Below, one piece after another: positions 1 to 4,408 of a stretch of 6,545 nucleotides of DNA. This stretch comes from an uncultured Marinosulfonomonas sp. (GTDB taxonomy: Bacteria; Pseudomonadota; Alphaproteobacteria; Rhodobacterales; Rhodobacteraceae). The position numbers and the translations under genes were made by a program. Position 1 is the first letter of the stretch, and each line of letters opens with the position of its first letter. The notes below the pieces were generated by a model that saw nothing but the letters and a program-made list of their open reading frames with translations, was not told the origin of the DNA and searched no databases. The stretch covers positions 1 to 6,545 of the forward strand of contig CAMZKY010000143.1 in assembly GCA_947311455.1 (NCBI GenBank), given 5' to 3'.

Positions 1-1309
1 AGAAATCGACTTCGACAATGTCTTCGGGGGCCGAACGTTGGCCGCGATAGAGTTCGATATAGGCGGATGCGATCTGTTCTGCGGTGAATTTTTCAAGCAG
101 TTGCGCAACGAATTCAGGGTCTTTGATTTCGGTGGCCTGAAACCCCTCAAGCAAACGCGCATTGTCTTTGATTTCAACCTGTTTGGCGGTTGGCGGTTTG
201 CCCCAGTCAGCCTCAACCTTGGCCCAGCCTAACAGGCGTTCAGCCTTTTTGCGTTGTGAGACCGGCACGATCAGCGCCGACACGCCTTTTGATCCGGCGC
301 GCCCGGTGCGACCCGAACGGTGCAACAAGGCCTCTTTGTTTTGCGGTAAATCGGCGTGGATCACCAGATCAAGGCCCGGTAAATCAATACCGCGCGCCGC
401 CACATCGGTGGCAATACACACCTTGGCACGGCCATCGCGCATGGATTGCAACGCGTGGGTGCGTTCATTTTGCGACAGTTCACCAGACAGGGCCACAACC
501 TTCATACCGCGATTATTAAACCGTGATGTCAGATGGTTAACCGCCGCACGGGTGGCACAGAACACCAACGCATTTTGTGCCTCATAAAAACGCAGCAGGT
601 TGATAATAGCGTTTTCTTTATCAGCAGGGCGCACCACAAGGGCACGGTATTCAATGTCGCTGTGTTGTTTGGCTTCGCCTTTGGTTTCAACCCGTACCGC
701 GTTGTTTTGATAGGTTTTTGCAAGCGTCGCAATCGGGCGCGAAACGGTGGCGGAAAACAGCAAGGTACGGCGCGTTTCGGGCGCTGCTTCTAAAATAAAT
801 TCAAGATCGTCACGAAACCCAAGATCAAGCATTTCATCGGCTTCATCCAACACAACAACCTGCAATTCAGACAGGTCAAGCGCACCGCGTGTAATATGAT
901 CACGCAAACGGCCTGGCGTACCCACAACAATATGAACACCACGATCCAATGTGCGCCGTTCAGTGCGCGCATCCATGCCCCCAACGCAGGATCCGAACCG
1001 CGCACCGGTTTCAGCATAGAGCCATTCCAGTTCGCGCATCACCTGCAGCGCCAATTCGCGCGTTGGCGCAATCACCAATGTCAAAGGCGCACCTGCGCGA
1101 CCAAAAGACAAATTTTCATCCAGTATCGTTGTGGCCATCGCAATCCCGAACGCCACCGTTTTGCCCGATCCGGTTTGCGCAGACACAAGCGCATCTTTGT
1201 TGCCCAAGTCAGGATTGGCCATGGCCTCTTGCACGGGGGTCAGGGTTTCATAGCCTTTGCGTTCGAGTGCACGGGCAAGCGGGGTTGTCAGGTCGGATAC
1301 TTCGGTCAA
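1..1309 (-). CDS. DEAD-box ATP-dependent RNA helicase, N-terminal 436 codons (C-terminus off window)
   Basis: This protein would unwind or remodel RNA duplexes using ATP, in the cytoplasm, probably in ribosome assembly or mRNA turnover as for CsdA/DeaD-type enzymes. All core motifs are visible: GYETLTPVQ (Q motif, 19-27), AQTGSGKT (motif I, 44-51), PTRELA (82-87), GG (110-111), TPGR (131-134), DEAD (155-158), SAT (186-188), LVFCAT (248-253), TDVAARGIDL (301-310) and HRSGRTGRAG (330-339). The region after about residue 375 is the start of a C-terminal extension; in longer family members this leads to a DbpA-type RNA-binding domain, which cannot be checked here. The reading frame is closed by TGA at 1370-1372. 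The only ATG/GTG/TTG before the Q motif is TTG at 1309, giving an N-terminus MTEVSDLTTP that sits about 20 residues before the Q motif, normal for the family. The ribosome site is weak (GAAAG about 10 nt upstream). Helicase identity is near certain; the exact subfamily is not. Confidence 0.96.
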   Translation of the reverse strand, partial: MTEVSDLTTPLARALERKGYETLTPVQEAMANPDLGNKDALVSAQTGSGKTVAFGIAMATTILDENLSFGRAGAPLTLVIAPTRELALQVMRELEWLYAETGARFGSCVGGMDARTERRTLDRGVHIVVGTPGRLRDHITRGALDLSELQVVVLDEADEMLDLGFRDDLEFILEAAPETRRTLLFSATVSRPIATLAKTYQNNAVRVETKGEAKQHSDIEYRALVVRPADKENAIINLLRFYEAQNALVFCATRAAVNHLTSRFNNRGMKVVALSGELSQNERTHALQSMRDGRAKVCIATDVAARGIDLPGLDLVIHADLPQNKEALLHRSGRTGRAGSKGVSALIVPVSQRKKAERLLGWAKVEADWGKPPTAKQVEIKDNARLLEGFQATEIKDPEFVAQLLEKFTAEQIASAYIELYRGQRSAPEDIVEVDF

Positions 1310-1355
1310 GGTTTTGTCTTTCGGATAGGGTTTGGCGCGGATTTTGGAATGCCAC

Positions 1356-1370
1356 AGGCAGTTTCTGCCT
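1356..1370 (-). other. Perfect hairpin in the helicase 5' leader
   Basis: AGGCAG and CTGCCT form a perfect 6-bp stem around a 3-nt loop, 47 nt upstream of the TTG start of the helicase. No U-run follows on either strand, so an intrinsic terminator is unlikely. It lies between tRNA-His and the helicase, so it could be a leader structure affecting helicase expression; mRNA leaders of cold-induced DEAD-box genes are often structured. The sequence shows only the inverted repeat; the role is inference. Confidence 0.4.
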
Positions 1371-1444
1371 CAAAACATGGGCAATAGGCGCTTAACACGC
1401 CAAAGGCAATCATTCAATTTAAGCAATTTGTCCAAAATAAGGGA

Positions 1445-1521
1445 TGGTACCACCTCCCCGGTTCGAACGGGGGACCTCTTGATCCACAATCAAGCGCTCT
1501 AACCAACTGAGCTAAGGCGGT
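1445..1521 (-). tRNA. tRNA-His (anticodon GTG)
   Basis: A full 77-nt cloverleaf reads on the minus strand. The acceptor stem ACCGCCT/AGGTGGT has one G-U pair. The D stem is GCTC/GAGC, and the anticodon stem CTTGA/TCAAG encloses loop TTGTGGA with anticodon GTG. The variable loop is AGGTC, and the T arm CCCCG/CGGGG encloses TTCGAAC. Discriminator A73 is followed by a genomically encoded CCA at 1445-1447. The nucleotide at position -1 is U (plus-strand A at 1522), not G. Most bacterial tRNA-His carry a G-1:C73 pair; lack of G-1 together with A73 is the known alphaproteobacterial exception, paired with a divergent HisRS. This supports the lineage call. Transcription runs toward the helicase gene, so read-through into the helicase is possible. 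Confidence 0.98.
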
Positions 1522-1533
1522 ACACTGAGGGGG

Positions 1534-1561
1534 ATTTAGCGATATGGATCAGGGTTTGCAA
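1534..1561 (-). promoter_or_regulatory. Possible promoter for tRNA-His
   Basis: On the minus strand TTGCAA (1556-1561) is separated by 16 nt from CTAAAT (1534-1539). This would start transcription around 1527, a few bases before the mature tRNA 5' end at 1521. The -35 box is good and the -10 box only partial, so this is a plausible housekeeping sigma promoter rather than a firm one. Confidence 0.35.
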
Positions 1562-1571
1562 GGGGCAGTGC

Positions 1572-1600
1572 TTGAAAAAGTTCACAAAGATGCGTATCGC
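1572..1600 (+). promoter_or_regulatory. Possible promoter for the 61-aa protein gene
   Basis: TTGAAA (1572-1577), a 17-nt spacer and TATCGC (1595-1600) would start transcription near 1607, about 20 nt ahead of the ATG at 1628. It is back-to-back with the tRNA-His promoter, as expected for divergent genes. The -10 match is partial. Confidence 0.35.
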
Positions 1601-1627
1601 TGGCTTTAACAAATAGGAGCATCACAC

Positions 1628-1813
1628 ATGAGTATCAATTCCGAAAGCGACGTCACCACCAACCTGCAAATCGGCCCCACGACCGATGGTATGGTGCGTA
1701 TTTATATCGAAGGTGACGGTGTTGACCTGCCGATGGATTTTTCCCCAGAAGAAGCGCTGGAAATTGCCGAAGAATTAACTGCGGCGGCCAAAACCATTAC
1801 GGCAGGTAAATAG
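1628..1813 (+). CDS. Small conserved protein, DUF6324-like (61 aa)
   Basis: The 61-residue acidic protein has no signal peptide or membrane segment. A TAGGAG ribosome site (1614-1619) lies 8 nt before the ATG. The sequence reads as a short beta-rich N-terminal part (about 12-36, containing MVRIYIEGDGVDLPMDF) followed by a single helix (about 38-58, SPEEALEIAEELTAAAKT). The pattern 'NLQIGPT..GMVRIY...GV.LPMDF.PEEA.EIAEEL' is one I associate with the DUF6324 family of small Rhodobacterales proteins, which has no assigned function. The gene is alone on its strand, with a stem-loop 11 nt after the stop, so it is probably monocistronic. Coding status is strong because of the ribosome site, the compact start-to-stop frame and the family-like pattern; the family name is from memory and less certain. 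Confidence 0.85.
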   Translation: MSINSESDVTTNLQIGPTTDGMVRIYIEGDGVDLPMDFSPEEALEIAEELTAAAKTITAGK

Positions 1814-1970
1814 ACGCCACATCAGGATCGGTGAAGCTGTGTAGCCGATCCGCTGCATGACGGGCGAACTTAACGATCAGGGTTTTGCGGCGTGCGGCAG
1901 TCAGTTTGGCTTCCGGCAGCAGGTGCCACAGGCCAGAACCTGGACAGGTTGGGACGTGATTTGCATGGGG
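1797..1970 (-). pseudogene. Possible antisense gene remnant, no start codon
   Basis: On the minus strand an open frame runs between TAA at 1971-1973 and TAA at 1797-1799. It encodes a plausible peptide tail (including LTAARRKTLIVKFARHAAD and then LHSFTDPDVASIYLP). There is no ATG, GTG or TTG near its 5' end; a separate ATG frame (MQITSQPVQVLACGTCCRKP) ends inside it, so a frameshift could join the two. Its last 17 bases overlap the end of the 61-aa gene. It may be a decayed gene, a C-terminal fragment, or chance. I do not recognise a family. Confidence 0.2.
1825..1851 (+). terminator. Stem-loop after the 61-aa gene, terminator-like
   Basis: GGATCGG (1825-1831) and CCGATCC (1845-1851) form a perfect 7-bp stem with a 13-nt loop, 11 nt after the stop codon at 1813. 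There is no U-tract, so it is not a classical intrinsic terminator; it could protect the 3' end of the mRNA or act with Rho. The rest of 1852-2030 shows nothing else I can support apart from the possible antisense remnant. Confidence 0.35.
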
Positions 1971-2027
1971 TTAAAGTCCATAACAAGAATTAACAATCAA
2001 GGCTTTTTGCACGACGCTTACACTACG

Positions 2028-2055
2028 TTTGCAATATCGTAATTTGAACTATTTT
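2028..2055 (+). promoter_or_regulatory. Possible promoter of the 6S RNA candidate
   Basis: TTTGCA (2028-2033), a 16-nt spacer and TATTTT (2050-2055) would start transcription at about 2060-2063. This coincides with the 5' end expected from the folding of the structured RNA. The region is clearly more AT-rich than the C-rich sequence just after it. Both boxes are imperfect. Confidence 0.4.
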
Positions 2056-2059
2056 CACA

Positions 2060-2266
2060 GTGCCCCTTGCGCGCCCCCCCCTCAGCCCTTACCTAAGAAG
2101 AAGGCGGGTTCTGCCTTTCTCGTGCCGGAGTTCAATTCCAGAGACCTTAAATTTTTCCTAGGGAGCTGGCTCTGTATGGATCGTGGTTCATTTACCTGGC
2201 GCCCACCTGTAAACTCAGGTTCGCAGGAATTTACGTATCTCCGACGGCTCGCGTGGGCCCGCCACT
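2060..2266 (+). ncRNA. ssrS: Candidate 6S RNA
   Basis: 6S RNA mimics an open promoter and sequesters the housekeeping RNA polymerase holoenzyme. Here a gene-free stretch folds as one long rod. The outer stem is CTTGCGCG (2066-2073) with CGCGTGGG (2250-2257), plus AGCC/GGCT (2084-2087/2246-2249); an alternative outer stem is GGCGGGTTC (2103-2111) with GGGCCCGCC (2255-2263). Inner stems are CGGAG/CTCCG (2126-2130/2239-2243) and AATTCC/GGAATT (2134-2139/2226-2231). An open bubble holds a U-rich 5' strand (2140-2160) and, on the 3' side, hairpin ACCTG/CAGGT (2205-2220). The terminal arm is 2161-2204, with tip ATGGA/TTCAT. G-U pairs in several stems work only on the plus strand. Blocks such as CCCCTCAGCC, GAGACCTTAAA and CACCT..AA...AGGTTC..AGG..TTAC also resemble E. 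coli 6S RNA, compared from memory. The ends are approximate. The RNA is convergent with the membrane-protein gene, whose stop codon begins at the next base. Confidence 0.68.
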
Positions 2267-2587
2267 TTAGCGCTGATCATCAACCTTGATAGGAATTGCA
2301 ACCGCGTTCATTTCCGCTTGCAGATCAATCACCAACGGATCGCGTTTACCACCGGTTGGATCATCCTTTTTCTCCATGCGCATAATCACGATCGCAAATT
2401 GCACACCGGCAAAAACCAGCCCATGAAACATAAACAGCATCACAACCGCCACCCAGCCCATATTCGAGGTCGAAACCAGATGCCATAAATTGGCAATATT
2501 AAAATAAAGCAGGGCTGAAACAAACACCGCGGACAGGCCAAAGCCAAAAAAAACATTGCGAATATAAAGGCTTATCAGTTTTGGCAT
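2267..2587 (-). CDS. Small two-helix membrane protein, function unknown (106 aa)
   Basis: The protein has two hydrophobic segments, about residues 10-30 (around NVFFGFGLSAVFVSALLYF) and 44-68 (GWVAVVMLFMFHGLVFAGVQ and onward). A charged, probably cytoplasmic tail follows from about residue 69 (RMEKKDDPTGG...). I recognise no catalytic motif. The chosen ATG at 2587 has a GGAG (2595-2598) 7 nt upstream; an in-frame start at 2650 would add 21 residues that look like leader sequence and lacks a comparable ribosome site. The gene follows nusB after 75 nt. A weak promoter-like pair, TTGGAT (2638-2643) and TAGACT (2616-2621) on this strand, could give it separate expression. The stop codon TAA (2267-2269) abuts the 3' end of the 6S RNA candidate on the opposite strand. 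The adjacency to nusB and the clean architecture suggest a conserved lineage-specific gene; the function is not inferable. Confidence 0.85.
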   Translation of the reverse strand: MPKLISLYIRNVFFGFGLSAVFVSALLYFNIANLWHLVSTSNMGWVAVVMLFMFHGLVFAGVQFAIVIMRMEKKDDPTGGKRDPLVIDLQAEMNAVAIPIKVDDQR

Positions 2588-2662
2588 GGCGCAGCTCCAA
2601 TCTTGAGACGTTTTAAGTCTAACACAAACAAAACCCGATCCAAGCCCCAAAATGCCGCAGGA

Positions 2663-3121
2663 TCAGAACGCCTCCGGGCGGGCCTCGCGGGCCATATGAT
2701 CCAGTACCGCGTTCACAAATTTAGGCTCGCGGCCTTCGGGGAAAAATGCTTTGGCCACGTCCACATATTCGTTAATCACGACCTTGGGCGGTGTGCCGTC
2801 TTTCACCAATTCAGCCCCGGCAGCCCGAAATAACGCGCGCAGAGTTGGATCAATACGTTTCAACGGCCATTTTTCCACCAAGGCACGATCCGTCATTTTG
2901 TCGATAACCCCTTGATTATCAACTGCATCTTCCAACAAACGGCGAAACAGTTTTACGTTACCTTCCGCCATTTCCACGCCATCATAAACGGCGCCAAACC
3001 GGTGATCTTCAAATTCGACCCGCACGGAATCAATCGTTTGCGCCGAATGCTCCATTTGAAACAGGGCTTGCACCGCAAACAGGCGTGCGGCAGATTTCAT
3101 TTGGCGTTTGTCACTTGTCAT
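2663..3121 (-). CDS. nusB: Transcription antitermination factor NusB (152 aa)
   Basis: NusB, with NusE (ribosomal protein S10), binds boxA RNA and lets RNA polymerase pass terminators in rRNA operons and elsewhere. The all-helical protein begins with a basic helix (KRQMKSAARLFAVQALFQ, 5-22) corresponding to the family's RNA-binding N-terminus. It ends with the signature NEYVDVAKAFFPEG (117-130) followed by KFVNAVLD (134-141). The length of 152 is normal for alphaproteobacterial NusB. The ATG (3119-3121) overlaps the stop of the upstream RibH-like gene (3118-3120) in an ATGA arrangement, so translational coupling is likely and explains the absence of a clear ribosome site. A ribH-nusB order is common in proteobacteria, which supports both identities. 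Confidence 0.97.
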   Translation of the reverse strand: MTSDKRQMKSAARLFAVQALFQMEHSAQTIDSVRVEFEDHRFGAVYDGVEMAEGNVKLFRRLLEDAVDNQGVIDKMTDRALVEKWPLKRIDPTLRALFRAAGAELVKDGTPPKVVINEYVDVAKAFFPEGREPKFVNAVLDHMAREARPEAF

Positions 3122-3594
3122 GTCGTGGTGTTTCCGTCTTGGTTGTTGCCAGCCATTAAAAATTGCTCGGACGCGGGTTTAAACCCGACTCCTTTGCGCT
3201 GACGCCCCCATTTGCGCGACAATGCCACCAGATGCAAGGCCGCAAGCGCTGCCTTTTTCGCAGATTTCTTGCCTAAAGGCTTTTTCGCCGAACAAATAGC
3301 TGTGCCAAGGCATAATCCAGACGCGCTTTGTTCAACCAATGCGCCAGAAACAACACGCCGCCCCTGCCCGGCGCCCAGCACGATATAACCGTCAAAATCC
3401 CCCGTCCGATGCGCAATCGCCACGGCAGATGGTAGCGCCTTAAGAGATGGCATCTGCACGGTTTGATAGCCGACACCCAAATCATCACAAAACGATTTAG
3501 TGTGCTGAACGGCACGCCCCACAGGCCCGCAGGTTACAATCAAAATCCGCACAGGATCGTCAAAAACAGGTGATTTCAAAGGCTTATCCATCAT
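3118..3594 (-). CDS. ribH: Divergent lumazine synthase homologue (RibH-like), active-site motifs lost (158 aa)
   Basis: RibH normally condenses the ribityl-pyrimidinedione with 3,4-dihydroxy-2-butanone 4-phosphate to make 6,7-dimethyl-8-ribityllumazine, the penultimate step of riboflavin synthesis. The homology signs are the first strand VRILIV (15-20), a helix, P49..LP55, AIAHRTGDFDGYIVLGAG (59-76), and a C-terminal LAALHLVALSRKWGRQRKGV (117-136) typical of Rhodobacterales RibH. The motifs that bind substrate are replaced. The usual PGAFE/LELP reads PSLKALP (49-55). The CVIRGET-x-H segment reads AGQGRRVVSG (75-84), without the catalytic histidine. The stretch between the 'GxGILT' strand and the 'KGxxAA' helix is shortened to AICSAKKPLGKKSAKKAA (99-116). 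The frame is intact and embedded in an operon, so it looks maintained rather than a fresh pseudogene. Start: ATG at 3592-3594 (or the adjacent ATG at 3589-3591), preceded by a very strong ribosome site. An enzymatic role is doubtful; a structural or regulatory role is only inference. Confidence 0.8.
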   Translation of the reverse strand: MMDKPLKSPVFDDPVRILIVTCGPVGRAVQHTKSFCDDLGVGYQTVQMPSLKALPSAVAIAHRTGDFDGYIVLGAGQGRRVVSGALVEQSASGLCLGTAICSAKKPLGKKSAKKAALAALHLVALSRKWGRQRKGVGFKPASEQFLMAGNNQDGNTTT

Positions 3595-3595
3595 T

Positions 3596-4183
3596 TTACA
3601 TCACCTCCTTCGCGAAATACTTCTCGGCTGAAATAGACCCGCCAAGCCCCGCAATCGCACACCAATCCTGTTCCAACATGGTTTCACCAATTGTCACAAC
3701 CCGATCTTTAGGAATTTTCGCAGGCTTCAAGGCGGCCAATAGCATCTCGCGGCTTTTATGCCAGTTGTGCCGCAAATCAGGCGCACAAACCAGCGTGTCC
3801 AGCTCAATTCCGGAAATCTCTCCGATGTCGCGCATATTTTCCGTGGTTAACGGCTTTTGCACCGCGACCAATCGCCCACAACGCTCCAGCGCCGCAATTT
3901 TGGCCACACGATCCAGCGGCATTCCCCTGCCCGCTTTAAGAGCGCGCAACGCATTGCTGGAAAATAAAAACGCCACCACGTCATGCCCGCTGGTTGCGCG
4001 AATTGAGGCATACGACTTATAATCAAGCCCTAGCTCTTTGGCCCGCACAATACGGCGCCGAATGATTTCAATTGGCAAACGCGGCATCAATTCAGTGCGC
4101 GCCTTACTCCAGCAATGTTTGCGCCAGCCCGAGCCAACCATGGTTGGCCCATTGTTGTGACCGATCTTTGCTTGCTCTGCCAT
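3596..4183 (-). CDS. Conserved protein of unknown function with N-terminal IGHNNGP motif (195 aa)
   Basis: I cannot assign a function. The N-terminus carries IGHNNGP (7-13), a motif that recurs at the start of many unrelated-looking alphaproteobacterial proteins. This is followed by a basic, tryptophan-containing segment (GWRKHCWSKARTEL, 19-32), an arginine-rich helix (about 38-51), and LGLDYKSYASIRATSGHDVV (51-70) then AFLFSSNALRAL (71-82). The C-terminal half (about 88-195) is mixed alpha/beta without a motif I know. There are no signal peptide or membrane segments, so it is probably cytoplasmic. The chosen ATG at 4183 has AAAGGA about 8 nt upstream; an upstream in-frame start at 4243 would add 20 residues before IGHNNGP and is less likely. 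It is the first gene of the run; its stop is 1 nt before the RibH-like ATG and its last codons contain that gene's ribosome site, so the two are co-expressed. Confidence 0.88.
   Translation of the reverse strand: MAEQAKIGHNNGPTMVGSGWRKHCWSKARTELMPRLPIEIIRRRIVRAKELGLDYKSYASIRATSGHDVVAFLFSSNALRALKAGRGMPLDRVAKIAALERCGRLVAVQKPLTTENMRDIGEISGIELDTLVCAPDLRHNWHKSREMLLAALKPAKIPKDRVVTIGETMLEQDWCAIAGLGGSISAEKYFAKEVM
3600..3610 (-). promoter_or_regulatory. Near-perfect Shine-Dalgarno for the RibH-like gene
   Basis: AAGGAGGTGAT is complementary to the whole anti-Shine-Dalgarno tail of 16S rRNA over 11 positions, and its GGAGG core ends 9 nt before the ATG at 3594. It lies inside the last codons of the upstream gene (encoding K-E-V-M). 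It fixes the start of the RibH-like protein and implies high or coupled translation. Confidence 0.85.
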
Positions 4184-4243
4184 ATCGCACGTCCTTTTCC
4201 GGTTACGATCAAAGTAAGGGGGCAAAATCCGATTTACCACCAA

Positions 4244-4272
4244 ATTATCTCACAAAATATTCACTATTTCAG
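4244..4272 (-). promoter_or_regulatory. Probable promoter of the 195-aa gene/ribH-like/nusB operon
   Basis: On the minus strand CTGAAA (4267-4272) and GATAAT (4244-4249) are separated by 17 nt. The -10 box matches 5 of 6 consensus positions and the -35 box 4 of 6. Transcription would start near 4237, leaving a leader of about 54 nt before the ATG at 4183. The whole intergenic stretch 4200-4360 is AT-rich, as expected for a divergent control region. A possible plus-strand -35 (TTGACC, 4299-4304) has no convincing -10 partner, so I do not list a capsule-gene promoter. Confidence 0.45.
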
Positions 4273-4363
4273 GCTATTACAGCCAAATCGTCATATTTTT
4301 GACCTAGATATGAATAACAATAATTGAATTCTGGGGTAATTCCGTAGATATTAAATCCAATGA

Positions 4364-4379
4364 TCTCCGAAAACGGAGA
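4364..4379 (+). promoter_or_regulatory. Hairpin in the kpsS leader, followed by a tandem repeat
   Basis: TCTCCG-AAAA-CGGAGA is a perfect 6-bp stem with a 4-nt loop, ending 29 nt before the kpsS ATG. It is followed at 4385-4398 by two exact copies of GTAGTGT. No U-run follows, so it is not a terminator for the plus strand. It may be an operator or an mRNA leader structure controlling the capsule gene; the sequence shows only the repeats, and the role is inference. Confidence 0.4.
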
Positions 4380-4408
4380 CGCGAGTAGTGTGTAGTGTAG
4401 GGTATTTT

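Noticed and set aside
38..1395. Several plus-strand open frames opposite the helicase
   Set aside because: They are antisense shadows of a full set of DEAD-box motifs on the minus strand.
2097..2120. AAGGC-loop-GCCTT hairpin as an intrinsic terminator
   Set aside because: The stem is short, the following T stretch is only TTTCT, and the element lies inside the predicted RNA fold.
2255..2263. GGGCCCGCC as half of a terminator
   Set aside because: Its partner is about 145 nt away and no U-run follows on either strand.
2060..2266. tmRNA (including the two-piece alphaproteobacterial form), RNase P RNA or SRP RNA as the structured RNA
   Set aside because: There is no tag-peptide frame (no A-N-D-N type codons), no tRNA-like CCA end, no RNase P GAGGAAAGTC core and no SRP apical loop; the single-rod plan fits 6S better.
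2040..2290. Plus-strand open frame across 2029-2289
   Set aside because: It covers the structured RNA, has no ribosome site, an odd composition (MQYRNLNYFHSAPCAPPPQP start) and no family resemblance; the RNA fold explains the region better.
3241..3420. Frameshift as the cause of the lost RibH active-site motifs
   Set aside because: I read an alternative frame through the region; it recovers no lumazine-synthase motif and soon stops, so the change is by substitution and deletion.
3570..4022. 150-codon plus-strand frame opposite the IGHNNGP gene
   Set aside because: It has no ribosome site and is antisense to a gene with better start, coupling and composition evidence.
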